This document shows positions 18,346 to 28,930 of a stretch of 64,000 nt of DNA, piece by piece. Origin of the DNA: Prorocentrum cordatum (lineage: Eukaryota; Sar; Dinophyceae; Prorocentrales; Prorocentraceae); assembly GCA_963575745.1 (NCBI GenBank), contig CAUYUJ010009557.1, positions 357,501 to 421,500 on the forward strand. Direction: 5' to 3'. The number at the start of each line of letters is the position of its first letter. The stretch's first letter is position 1. Below the pieces are notes generated by a model. It was not told the DNA's origin and did not search any database. It saw only the letters and a program-made list of their open reading frames with translations. Both the position numbers and the translations under genes were made by a program.

Positions 18346-18589
18346 GCCCCAGAGGCAAAAATTTGCGGATTGTCCATGGGTTTTTGTAGGTTTGGGGCCC
18401 CATGAGGACGGCCGCCACGGTTGCTACGGCGCTGTGGCGCGACTCCAGGGGTGGGGGGGGGGAAACAGAAAATTGCAAAGAAATGCGATACGTGGCGATT
18501 TGGCAATCATTGAATACATGGGATACGCTGCATTATCGTCTCCGCTGAAAACGCTGCCGCTCAGCACGTCACTTCCAGACGTGGAATCT
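18346..18589. other. No gene
   Basis: Mixed sequence ending at the first satellite-S unit. Short ORFs are open but show no domain. Confidence 0.4.
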
Positions 18590-19050
18590 GCGTAAAGCGC
18601 TACACCGCTGAACCCCCAGCGGCCTCGAAAGCGGCGACAGCTTTACAGCACGAAGGCAATCTAGTGATGGCGAGGTTTAATGTTGGTCTGCGTGAGACGT
18701 CACTCCCTCGAACCACCCAGCAGCCCTTGAAGGTGGAGTTAATGTCGCAGTTCGCAACCCCCCCGGGAAGGCGAAGTTAGCCGGGGTATGCGTAAGTCGT
18801 CCCTCCGCTACCCCCCAGCGGCCCTCGGAAGTGGCGACGCACTCGCTGTTCGCAGCCCCCAAGGGATGGCGAGGTCTCGCGTAGATCTGCGTAAGGCTTC
18901 ACTCCGCTGGCCCCCCGACACACTCGCAATTCGCAGCCCCCTAGGGACGAGCAGTTCGCACCCCCCTAAGGATGACGAGGTCTAGTTTATTAGGTCTGCG
19001 TCAGACGTCGCTCCGCTGCCCCCCATGCAGCCATCGTAGGTGGTGACAAT
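18590..19050. repeat. ~105-bp satellite S, array B (about 4 units)
   Basis: Units carry 'ctgcgt(a/g)a(g/a)(a/g)cgtcactcc', 'cccccagc', 'gaaagtggcgacg' and 'gatggcgaggtct'. More diverged and partly deleted compared with array C. Confidence 0.8.
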
Positions 19051-19744
19051 GTTGCAGTTCGCAAGCAGGGTAGCAGGCATGTAGGGGGGGCAGGAGGAGG
19101 GGGGCGGGAAGAGAAAGTCTCGACCGCGGTGTTCCACTCAAAACGAGAGCCCGACGCAGAAGGGTTAAGGGAGAATGCCATGCGGCGCACATCTGCTGAT
19201 CTCAACCTCGCCTTCTCGGGCCTTCAACCCTCACGACTCGAATCAAATGATACGCTGTGCACAACATCCCGATCGCACACCTGCTGAACCCAACAATACT
19301 GCCTGAAACACCCAACCTTCACGATCCGATGCAAGTAACCCGAGGACGTACCCAACCCTCTGTTTAACATATGTCGAATATGCATCTCGTTGAATGACCC
19401 CCAATGCCCTTGAACGCTTCGCCAAATAACGTCGGGCCAGAGCCAGATGTTTCACATATGCGGCGTCACTCTTAAGAGTCAGGTCGTTGGCAGGAGAGCG
19501 ACCCGAAGGGGGCGTGGAATCATGTGGAGGAGGGGCGATTGGAGGCATACTTTGTGGGAGTAGCAGCGCTTTGCGCTGTGTTCAAATTGCAGAAGAGCGC
19601 TCTGCGCGCAATGGCAGTACAGCGCCTTGCGCTAAACGTAGCATGTGCCCGCATGCATCACATGCTATAGGCAGCTGAAGACGGAATGCGGCATGGACAA
19701 CGGACAGCGCCATGCGCTATTCGCTGCGCGGCGCTCGCACACGC
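19051..19744. other. No gene; fragment related to 22560-22720
   Basis: The phrase 'gctgatctcaacctcgccttctcgggccttcaaccctcacga' (19195-19240) parallels 'gctgatttaacatcgccttctcaagccttcaactttcacga' at 22600-22640. At 19565-19720 the word AGCGC(t/c)TTGCGCT, nearly palindromic, recurs. ORFs here have no domain. Confidence 0.45.
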
Positions 19745-20830
19745 CGCGTCATCCCGTTGGCCCTCCCAGAAACCCATCGCAGCCCCCCAAGGGACGGCGA
19801 GGCCCCGTGATGATTCGCGTAGGGCGTACCTCCGCTAGGCCTCATGGAAGCCAACGGGCATGACGACAATTTCGCAGACCGCAGGCCCCCAAAAGGACGG
19901 CGAAGTCTCGTGGTGAGCCGCGTATGACGTCAATCCGCTGGCCTTTTCCCAGCAGCCCACGACAGTGACGACAATTTCGCAGATCGCAACCCCCAAGGGG
20001 TGGGGAAGTCTCGTGGTGGTCTACGTATGGCGTGCCTCCGCTGGGCCCCCAAAGAGCCAACGAAAATGGCGACAAGTTCGCAGATCGCACCCCACCCCAG
20101 GGGGCGGCGAGGTCCCGTGGTGACCAGCGTATGGCGCCACTCCGTTTGCCCTCGCAGGAGTCCCAGCATGTGGTGACAGCTTCACAAATCGCAGCCCCCC
20201 CCCCCCGTCCCGTGGTGATCTACGTCTGACGTGCCTCCGCGGGCCCTCCCAGAAGCCCATGAAGGTGGCGACAATTTCGCAGATCGCGCCCCCCCCCCCC
20301 CAGGGGACGGCGAGGTCGCGTGGCTATCTGCGTCGGACGTACATCCGCTGGGCATCCCAAGAACCCACGCAAGTGGCGACAATCTCGCAGATCGCAGCCC
20401 CCCCAAGGGGCGGCGAGGTCCCGTGGTGATCTGCGGATGACGTACCTCCGCTGGCCCTTCCAGCAGCCCACGAACGTGGCGACAATTTCACAGATCGCAG
20501 CCCCCCCAGGGACCGCGACGTCTCGTGGTGATGAGCGTATGACGTCACTCCCCTGGCCCTCCCAGAAGCCCTTGAAACTGTCGACGTGTTCGCAGATCGC
20601 AGCCCCCCCCCAAGGGACGGCGAGGTCCCGCGGTGATCTGCGTATGGCGCACCTGCTCTGGGCCTCCCAGGGGCCCACGACAATGGCGACAGTTTCGCAG
20701 ATCGCAAGCCTCCCAAGGGACGGCGAGGCCTCGTGGCAATCTGCGTCGGACGTACCTCCGCTGGGGCTCCCAGCAGACAGCGAAAGTGGCGACAAGTTCG
20801 CAGATCGCAGCCCACGAGTGGATGGCGAGG
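19745..20830. repeat. ~105-bp satellite S, array C (about 10 units)
   Basis: The longest array. Anchors 'cctccgctggg' near 19825, 19932, 20036, 20145, 20237, 20347, 20449, 20552, 20655 and 20757 give a 100-110-bp period; each unit contains 'ggcgacaatttcgcagatcgcagcccccc' in close variants. All units share one orientation. Confidence 0.9.
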
Positions 20831-20839
20831 TCACGAGGC

Positions 20840-20970
20840 AGGCAGGAGGAAGAAAACGAGGAGGAGAATAGAGGAAGGAGGAGGGGGAGAAGGAGGAGGA
20901 CGAGAAGAAGAGGGAGGAGGAGCAGCAGGAGGAGGGGAAGAAGGAGGAGGAGAGGAGGAGAGGTGGAGAC
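20840..20970. repeat. GGA/GAA purine tract
   Basis: 'aggaggaggggaagaaggaggagg' type sequence directly after satellite S; low complexity only. Confidence 0.8.
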
Positions 20971-21039
20971 CACAGTGCTCGATTCAAACCGAGAGCCCAA
21001 TTAAAGGAGGGTTGGGAATATTATGTTTGTCTGCACACG

Positions 21040-22371
21040 CCCCGATGCTGCAAACAAAAATCCAAAACAGAGCAGCAGACTATCGAATTCGATCAACACA
21101 GTTTGGCTCCAGACCAAGAAAGGGCACAACAGACGCCATTACGATAGCACGTCGCCAATTCGATTATGTGTATGCTGCAGAGGAGATTGGTGCACTTGCT
21201 ATGTTATCATATTGGCAAAGGCTTTCGATCGCCTCGGGCACGAATCGATCTTTCTAGCGCTCGCCAGGTTTGGAATTCCAGGTCAGATGGTGGATATGAT
21301 CGCAGCACCTTCTTGCGGACGAATGCATGATTCGAAAGATTCTGGAGGCGAGTCGACGACAAGAAAGCAGAAGGCAGGCATTGCGCAAGGATACCTGCTG
21401 TCGCAATACCTGTTCACCATTGTGCAAGCAGACGCGATGTTTGACGTCAACAACGAAGTACAATTATATTGCAAGTGGTTTCGAGAAGCCGCACATAGAT
21501 TGCGGAGATCTGTTGTACGTGGACGACACAGCCCTTCTCAATGCAAGCTCAGTGAAACTCCAGATACACTTGACTTGGTTACACAAGAAGGCGAATAGTA
21601 CGGACTCCAGCTCAATTTGAAGAAAACTGTTATGATGATTATACGCAACGACGGCCAAGTGTTCTCACAGGATGTGCATGTATTGGAATATGTGAAACAG
21701 GCTGTGTACATAGGGGGCCGACTGAGCACGACTGTGAACATCATGCCATAGGTAACCCGGCGAATTGGAGAAACTAGAAGGGTATTCAGGCTGTTGGGCA
21801 AATACTGGAGCCGTGCGAGCACTGCAACGCGAAGAAAGATGGAGCTGTTCAGGGCCGTTCTGCTTCCGAAGCCTCGTACGCTTTGGAATCGGCATGGTCA
21901 CTCAGAGCCGGCCGGAACAGACAAGACAGTTTCCAGGGGGCTCGTTTGCGACAGATTCTGAAGACACACCATGCTTGGCGGCGCGCACAAAGGGGTGGGG
22001 GGTGGGGGGGGGGCTTCTTAGAAGCAGGCTCCTTCTTAGAGGGCGCCGGCCTTCCATCGATAGATAAGGCCCGCGCCTCCTAAGAAGCAGGCAGGGGTGC
22101 TTCTAAGAAGCCCCCCCCCCTCCCCCCACCCCCCCTATGCGCGTGGCTGACATGCGTACATGTCAAGGTTGTCGAATGCGGAGGTGAATGCACGGACAGG
22201 CGAGCACCCACCAAGCGCCGACCCGTTAGGAAGACAAGAAGATCGCTCATCTTCCCGAAGGCCCTACCCAGCGTGGCCTCGTTGCGCGAGCCCGGAGGCA
22301 GCTCACCAGGGCAGTGGCGCCGCAAGCGCAGACGCGGACGCCCGAAATTGCAGTGGGCAACATGCGTCTTC
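21040..22371 (+). pseudogene. Decayed LINE reverse transcriptase, interrupted by a foldback element
   Basis: RT signatures appear in at least three frames: 'TQFGSRPRKGTTDAITIARR' (about 21090-21150), 'AKAFDRLGHESIFLALARFGIP' (about 21210-21280), 'KAGIAQGYLLSQYLF' (motif B, about 21375-21415), 'LLYVDDTALL' (motif C, YVDD, about 21506-21540), then 'LQLNLKK' and 'RRIGETRRVFRLLGKYWSR' (about 21755-21815). It resumes beyond the foldback element with 'YMSRLSNAEVNARTG' (from 22156) and reaches 'RRRGRPKLQW' near 22320-22355, a usual LINE C-terminal motif. Many indels and stops: dead. It differs clearly from the LINE at 7967-12152 (YVDD against FADD) and so is a second family. No 5' end, ORF1 or TSD was found. 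Confidence 0.88.
21975..22150. mobile_element. Foldback element, family F, copy 2, with 5-bp TSD
   Basis: Begins TTGGCGGCGCGCA, ends TGCGCGTGGCTGA, and is almost wholly self-complementary: G-run arm, CTTCTTAGAAG, then the mirrored CTTCTAAGAAG and C-run arm. CATGC occurs at 21970-21974 and 22151-22155. Removing the element with one CATGC restores one continuous frame of the host LINE (ILKTHHA joined to YMSRLSN), which fixes its borders. 176 bp, non-coding, so moved in trans by an unknown transposase. Confidence 0.88.
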
Positions 22372-22740
22372 TCGTACGCGATCTGATTATTCCTGCTTGT
22401 GCTCTTCCCTCCTCGCGCCCGCGCTCCCCCATCAGCACAGCCTTCTCCTGAGCGTAGTTCGGAGAGTAAATTTTCCTGCCTATGCGCCGTTTGGGCGCCT
22501 GGCTTCCTGGCTTGCTACACACGCCCGAGGTAAACCTTTCACGATGAAAGTCAGTGCCGCTCACGATCCTTTGCCTAAAACACTATGTGATGCACATCAG
22601 CTGATTTAACATCGCCTTCTCAAGCCTTCAACTTTCACGATCCTATGCAAATAATTTCTTTGTTTGCGCACCGCCAGTGTAAACCTTTCACGATGGAAGC
22701 CTGTGCCGCTCACCATCCTCTGGCCTAAAACGCCAAGGCC
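22372..22740. repeat. Tandem pair around 'TTTCACGATG'
   Basis: 'gtaaacctttcacgatgaaagtcagtgccgctcacgatcc' (about 22530) is repeated as 'gtaaacctttcacgatggaagcctgtgccgctcaccatcc' (about 22680), each followed by 'gcctaaaac'. A related fragment lies at 19195-19320. No gene. Confidence 0.65.
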
Positions 22741-22935
22741 CTCCCCAAAACCCTATCTGGTGCAGAGGGGGGAAGGGGAAGGGATCTGAAATCCCCTCCC
22801 TCTCCGGCGCAAGGGAGGGGGTCCGAACCCCCCAGCCCCCCTTTGAAAGGGAGGGGGTCCGAAAATCCTACCCCTCCTTGAAGGGAGGGGGGGGTGCGCG
22901 AACACGCGCCTCCTTTTCAACGGGAGGGGCATCCA
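22741..22935. repeat. GGGAGGGGG-centred short tandem repeat
   Basis: Four units of 35-55 bp contain 'aagggagggggtccgaa' or variants, with a C-run between. No coding signal. Confidence 0.65.
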
Positions 22936-22959
22936 CTGGCGCTCTTTCGTGGCTTGGAC

Positions 22960-23730
22960 CACGCTCCACAAAGACTGCACAGCATATCTTGCGCATCGAT
23001 CGCACCACAGATGTTGCACCAACTATACTGCCGAACATATACCGCACACCCTTGATTGCACAACAAAGAGAAACCACCACGCCGATTGCACCAAATCGAT
23101 TGTACCACATAGAATGCATCACACGGATTGCACCACGTCGATTGCACCACGTAGATTGGGCACCACACAGATTGCACCACATGTATCGCACCACATATAC
23201 GGCCCAACCTATATTGCACAACGTAGATTGCACCACATAGGTTGCATCACATGTATTCGCCAACAACTACTGCACCACACATCTTGTTCAACATATATTG
23301 CGCAACAACCCCATGTAGGTATAGACATTGCACACAGCACAGATTTCACCACGTAGAGCGCATGACATACATTGCTCCACAAATATTGCAAACATAGGTT
23401 GCACAACATATTTTGCACCTGCACCACGTGGATTGCACCACCGATATTGCATCGCATGTATTTGTTCAGCATAGAATGCACAACACAATTTGGATCACAA
23501 ATAATGGTCGGCACATCGGGCGCACCATAGTTTGACAACAACTATTGTGCACCGTATAAGTATTTGTGCACACACACATATATACATACATGTGTATATA
23601 TATACATATATATATATAGCACAACACCGATTGCACCACGTAGATACGTAACGTGTATCACATAGGTCGCTCTGCATATACTGCACAGCATCGATTGCTA
23701 ACACAACGCAGTGTTTGGGGCCCATGCTGA
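22960..23730 (+). repeat. Degenerate 'ATTGCACCACATAG' repeat, about 770 bp
   Basis: The 13-16-base phrase 'attgcaccacgtag' is repeated with many substitutions. It is the same repeat that opens the composite repeats (12610-12760, 40930-41165) and, complemented or reversed, appears at 43130-43440 and 54880-55260. Near 23575-23620 there is a (TA)n run. Confidence 0.8.
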
Positions 23731-24049
23731 CTAACATGTGTCTGGACATCTCTGGAATTCCATGGACCTATCTGAATTCACATCGGTGCACGTAGATGTG
23801 ACCCGACTTTTCTGGCCTGACCCCCCCAAATCGACTGGAAAAAGGTCGTCAGGTCGGGATCCTCCTGCTGGAGAGGAGGGCTGGGCGGTATCCGCCCGCC
23901 TCCTGGCCGTCCTGACTGAGCGGGACGTTCTGGCAGCGGCGGATGTGCCTCGGGCGCCGTGGTGGGGCGACCCAGGGCCCGAGGCGGCGCCCCAAGCGGG
24001 GTGAGTGGGGGGGGGGAGAAGCAAAGACCCTTGCGCCCTAGTGGAAACT
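23731..24049. other. No gene
   Basis: Mixed sequence that grades into the C-rich minisatellite. Short ORFs overlap on both strands; no domain. Confidence 0.4.
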
Positions 24050-25200
24050 CCGCCCAATGCCCCCCCCCCGCCCCGATCACTTTGTTCTGCGTCGCGTCGC
24101 ACCCCTTTCCCGCCCCCGCCACCCCCTCCCCGGCGTTCCCCAGCGGCCCCGCGGGCCCTCCGCCCGCCCCGACAGTTTTGTTCCGCGTCGCGTCGCCCCC
24201 CCTCCCCAACGCTCCCGCGCCCCAATGGAGCCCCCGCCCAGTGCCCCCTCCGCCCCAACCACTAGTCCGCGTCGCGTCGCACCCTTCCTCCCCGGCCCAG
24301 CCACCCCCACCCCCAGCGTTCCCCAGCGGCCTAGCGCCCCCCCCACCCCCCGCCCCGACCTCTCTATTCCGCGTCGCGTAGCACCCCCCTCCCCGCCCTC
24401 CCCGACATTCCCCAGCGGCCCAGTGCCCCTCCGCCCCGACGACTTCATTTCGCGTCGCGTCGCCCCCCCTCCCCAGCTTTCCCCCGCGCCCCAGTGGAAC
24501 CCGCGGCCCAATGCCCCTCCGCCCCGACCACTTTATCTAGCGTCGCGTCGCACCCCCCCCTCCCAGCCCCCGCCCTCCCCCCCCCCCAGAGTCCCCCACA
24601 ACCCAACGCTCCCTCCGCCCCGACAACTTTATTCCGCGTCGCCTCGCCCCCCTCCCCAAATGTCCCCCTTGCGCCCCAATGAAACCCGCGCCCAGTGCCC
24701 CCCTCGTCCCGATCACTTTGTTCCGCTTCCCCAGCGGCCCAGCGGGCCCTCCGCCCCGACTAGTTTATTCCACGTCATGTCGCACCCCCCCTCCCCAGCC
24801 CTCCCGCGCCCCGATGAAGCCCCCGCCCAGTGCCTCCTCTGCCCCGACCACTTTATTCCGCATCGCGTCGCCCCCCCCCCCCAACTCTCCCCCGCGCCCC
24901 AATGGAACCCAGCGGCCCAATGCCCCTCCGGCCCGACCGCATTATTCAGCGTCGCGTCGCGATCCCCCTCCCTGCCCCCGCCCCCCCTTCCCAGCGATCC
25001 CCAGCGGCCGAATGCCCCCTCTGCCCCGACAACTTTATTCCGCGTCGCCTCGCCTCCCCTCCCCAGTGTTCCCCTTGCGCCCCAATGAAAGCCCCGCCCA
25101 GTGCCCCTCGCCGTCCCCGCCACCTCCTCCCCAGCGATCCCCAGCGGCCCAATGCCCCCTCCGACCCCACCACTTGATTCCGCGTCGCTCATCGTCCTTG
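24050..25200 (+). repeat. C-rich minisatellite, 13 or so units of 50-105 bp
   Basis: Each unit is built on 'ctttattccgcgtcgcgtcgc' plus a C-run with 'agcgtccccagcggccca' or 'gcgccccaatggaaccc' and 'atgccccctccgccccgac'. Anchors near 24088, 24180, 24265, 24365, 24447, 24533, 24628, 24718, 24766, 24851, 24940, 25032 and 25180. The ORFs are Pro/Ser-rich repeat artefacts. Confidence 0.85.
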
Positions 25201-26130
25201 TCTTCCCTCCTCCTCCCTCTTATTACTTCCTGGCCCGCATCCCCTATCATGCTCTTCCTCCTCCTCCTCCTCCACTTCCTCCTCCTCCTCCCTCATTCTC
25301 CTGCCGCCCGACTAAAGTGCCTCGCCGCATTGTCTTGCCTCACCGACCGCCTGACTAGAACGCCTCGCCGCATTTGCCGGCGTCAGGGAGAAACGGCGGA
25401 TGAGGGGGAGGAGGGCGCGGCGCCAGTGCCGTGCCGAAAATCCACAAGCCCCCTGGGCGCAGGCAAACCAGCGCATTAGCCTTTTCCCCAAATGATCCCC
25501 CCTGGTATATTTTCGGTGGGGGGGCGCGAGCGGTCGGGGCGCCCAAGATCGGCGAATTGGCCTCCCATCCGTCTGCCCTCTTCCTTCTCGGTCCCATCGT
25601 CCCATCGTTGAAGTATCGGTCCTCCTCCTCCTCCTCCTCCTCCTCCTCCTCCTCCAAGGCTCATCGTAATCCTCGTGCTCTTCGTATGTATCATCCTCCT
25701 GGACGTCCGCCACCCTCCTTCCTCTCTCTTCCTCCTCCTCCTTCTCCTCCTCCTCCTCCTCCTCCTCCTCCTCCACCTCCACCTCCACCTCCTCTACCTC
25801 CTCCTCCTCCTCCTCCTCCTCCTCCTCTTCCCTCCAGCTCCCTCTTCTTCCCTGCTGCCCCGCACGCCCCTCCTCCTCCTCCTCCTCCTCCTCCCTTCTC
25901 CTCCCTCCTCCTCCTCCCTTCTCCTCCGCCTCCCTTCTCCTCCTCCTCCCTTCTCCTCCTGCTGCCCAGCTACAAGGCCTCGCCGCATTGTCTGGCCTCC
26001 CCGACCGCCTGTCTAGAACGCCTCGCCGCATTGTCGGCGTCAGGGAGAAACGGTCGGGAAGGGGGGGGAACGGGAGCGGCGCCAATGCCGTGCCAAAATG
26101 CCACCAGCACTCTGGGCGCAAATGGGCTAG
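25201..26130. repeat. (TCC)n microsatellite between two ~150-bp direct repeats
   Basis: A long (TCC)n core, about 25620-25970, is bracketed by direct repeats at about 25312-25480 and 25975-26130. Each contains 'gcctcgccgcattgtc', 'tagaacgcctcgccgcatt', 'ggcgtcagggagaaacgg' and 'gtgccaaaatcc' or variants. No gene. Confidence 0.8.
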
Positions 26131-26555
26131 CGTTTTTTTCCCGCCCGTGTTCCCGTATTTCATCCTGTGTTCCCCTCCTGCTAATCACGTGTTCCATCCT
26201 TCTCCCTCCCCCTTCTATTCGTCCTCTCGTCCCCTGTTTCAGGGGCTGCGCCAATTACTCGCGGCAAGCAAAGAGATATACCCCCAGGGGCGTACGATCG
26301 AAGACGGAGAAGGCGGGTACCGATGATTTGGGATATACAGTTTGAGTGGCACGCGAGCAGGTCATAGCGAACAATCGTAACATGATTGTTGTTGGCATCG
26401 TTGTAGTCCTCGCCCGCGACCCGTCCGCGATCCACCCACAAGCTTCGACGAAAATTCTACGCCTGCGGCGGGCTTTTCTTCGGAGCCTCGCAACCTGCCG
26501 ACGACCCCACCGCCCCCTCACCCCCACCTGCAACTGCTGGGTATTGGCCGACTTT
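26131..26555. other. No supported gene
   Basis: Mixed sequence. A reverse-strand frame at about 26350-26440 looked faintly protein-like but has no motif I can name. Confidence 0.35.
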
Positions 26556-26596
26556 GGGTCGGGCATGTCCCCTTAGAGGCGGACATTTGGACGAAA
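26556..26596 (+). mobile_element. MITE family M1, left-end fragment
   Basis: 'gggtcgggcatgtccccttagagg...acatttggacgaaaa' matches the left ends of the copies at 31898 and 63516. No right end follows, so this is a solo or truncated end. Confidence 0.6.
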
Positions 26597-26689
26597 AGAA
26601 GAAAAATCGCCTGGCACACTTCTCGTGTCCTACGGCGCCTGGCACAGTCGACTCAGAAGCGTCGCAGCGTTTCACGGGCGGAGGTGAGG

Positions 26690-27900
26690 ACGTAATGCGT
26701 GAGCCAGGGAGGCTAAAGTCGGGTCAGGATAAATCGAGATTCTCTGAGATCGGGCGGCGCTGGAGGATGTCTCGGGCGCTGCGGCCTCCTCAGAGCGTTC
26801 CAGAAAGCTCCGAGAGCGCTCCAGAAGGCTCTGGAACGGACTGGTCCTCGCCCTCGCCCCATCTGAGAACGCCGACCACGAGCGGACGGCGGTCGCAGCG
26901 AGCGCCAGGGGTGAGTATCGTTTAACCGATCCCCATTCCCAGCGGCGTGGCCTGGGCCCCGCTGGCCGATTTACCCCCCTAGAGATGGATATAGGCCGTT
27001 CCCTTCGGGTTGCGAAGGGTGTATGTCCCCAACTGGGGGGGCAATTTGGTGGGGGTCTCGAAGGGGATGGGGATGGGGATGGGGATCGGATAAACGATAC
27101 TGAGGAACCTTATCCTCGTCCTCGCCCCATCTGAGAACGCCGACCACGAGCGGACGGCGGCCGCAGCCAGCGCCAGGGTGAAGGAGGCCCTGGGACACGA
27201 GTAAATAGACACAAATAACTGGATCCCCCATGCTTTCCCAATACTTTCTGCGTTCCTGTCTTCCCCCCCCACTCCCCATATCTTCCGCCACTTTTCTCTG
27301 GGGAGTCGACGCTGATTTGTGTCTGTGTGCTTCTCTCCCTCCTGACAGGGGGGAGGGGCAGCGGGGGCGGTGCTTCTGCCACGCGCCGTACTCCCCGGTC
27401 CAGTCGCACCTGCCGGGCGCCGCCGGCCCGCTCCGAGGCGCGCGACGTGCGGCTGCGGCCGGGGCGACGACGAGGACGGCGCCGACCTCGACGGTCCTCG
27501 ACAGGGCTGAACCTAAACGGTGTTGTTCGTCTTCGTTTTGATGCTCGTTTTCCCTCGCTTTCGTCTCGAGTCCGCATTGACCGCAAAACGAAATCGAAAC
27601 GAAAACGGCCCACGGAATCGCCAAAACACCGTTTAGGTCCACCCCTGACGAGGACGACGCCGACCTCGACGGTCCTCGACGGTAACGACGAGACTCGACG
27701 ACGGGCGCCGCCACCCACTCCGAACGCACCGCTCAGGCGAAGCCAGGACGAGGATGAATTCGGATGTGGATAACTTGAGAATCTCGGAGATCTGGCGTCT
27801 CTGAAGGACGTCTCGGGCGACGCGGCCTTCTCAGAGCGTGCCGCAGCGCTCTGAGACCGTTGCGGGAAGCTCTGGAACGGATCTATCCTCGTCCTCGCCC
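26690..27900. repeat. Two-part segment present twice in direct orientation
   Basis: 'gagattctctgagatc...gatgtctcgggcgctgcggcctcctcagagcg' with 'ctctggaacgga' (26730-26850) recurs diverged at 27775-27890. 'catctgagaacgccgaccacgagcggacggcgg' occurs at 26860-26893 and 27130-27163. The repeat of 5168-5335 lies inside (27190-27330). No ORF here shows a domain. Confidence 0.65.
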
Positions 27901-28749
27901 GGTCCGAACCGCGCAGCTGCAAGCGGGGGGAACCGTGGGGGCCCCAAAGCCGTCAGGCAAGAGCAATGGGCCTCTGAGCGGGTAGCTAGACCGGGTAGGA
28001 ACGTGCGCCGGATCGGCCGCGCCGAGACGCCATGCGAACATCGGGCCACCTTGGGTTGTTGGAATATCGGAATCGACTCGGGTCGAGCCAGCCACAATCG
28101 ATGTCGAAAAGGATCGGTCGGATCGAAATCGGCATTGTCATGCGACAGACCATCCGACGACTCAAAAATGCCAGGACGACCTCACCGCGGTCCGTCACCT
28201 GGCGGCTTCTCGACCCTGGACGCATCCTCGGAGAGCAGCTCGAGTGCCAAAGCCCGTGCGCTCACCCCGTGTGACCTTGCACTCTCCAGGCGGCGTGGTC
28301 GCGGCACCGCTCGAGGACCCTGGGAAAGGAGGATGGGGACTGGCTGCAGTGGGTCGGGAGCCCCGAGCATGGGTTCCAATGAAGCTGGAGCAGAACTTCC
28401 AATGAAGCTGGAGCAGAACGAGGCACAGCGGCAGCGGAGTGCGGCTGCAGGGGGGGCGGAGGCGGGCGGCAGCGAAGGCCGAGGGGAAGAAGCGGGCGAG
28501 TGGGATGCCGAAGAAACGCACGAGCACCCGCGGCAGCGGCGGGACGACGCGAGGAAGCGGCAAGAGGCGACAAGAGGAAGGGGCGAGAGCCGAACGCGGG
28601 GGCCGCCCGAGCGCGCGAGGCAGCACGTTTTAGCACCAGGGAGGGAAGACGCAGCAGCGGCGGGGAGCGGCGGACGGGGGGGAAAGGACGGGGAAGCACA
28701 CGCCCACTCACACAGACGCGCCGACGCGCTCTTCGGGAGCGGCCAAGAG
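27901..28749. other. GC-rich region without a supported gene
   Basis: Long ORFs are open on both strands over the same ground (28180-28850), with Arg/Ala/Ser-rich translations and no motif. An 18-base phrase 'atgaagctggagcagaac' is directly repeated at about 28379 and 28402. Confidence 0.4.
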
Positions 28750-28930
28750 GGGGGTGTCCAATGGGGGGGGGTGCAAATCATTACCGGCGGCATGTGCGCG
28801 GCCCAGCGGGGGGGCCAGGGACGCAATGAAATAAGAAGAGGCGCCATGAAATCTGGGGAAACATCATGACCCCCGCCATGATATCCACCCCCCCCCAGTC
28901 ATCACCCCCCTCTTTTCCGCCCCCGAGCTC
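28750..28930. repeat. Hairpin-bearing dispersed repeat H, copy 3
   Basis: 'ggcggcatgtgcgcggcccag', 'aataagaagaggcgccatgaaatctgggga', then hairpin ATCATGAC / CCCC / GCCATGAT at about 28863-28882, followed by C-runs and 'agtcatcacccccctc'. Same order as 6268-6400. Confidence 0.75.

Noticed and set aside
22960-23730. Regularly spaced ATTGCACCAC repeats as a CRISPR-like array or binding-site array
   Set aside because: There are no unique spacers: repeat and spacer are equally degenerate, and the organism is a eukaryote. It is a decayed minisatellite.
24057-25479. Pro/Ser-rich ORFs up to 343 codons
   Set aside because: They follow the C-rich minisatellite units and change phase with unit length; no codon-level conservation between units.
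26350-26440. Minus-strand frame with WVDRGRVAGEDYNDANNN as a possible endonuclease piece
   Set aside because: No endonuclease motif (GDFN, SDH, TET) in or near it in any phase.
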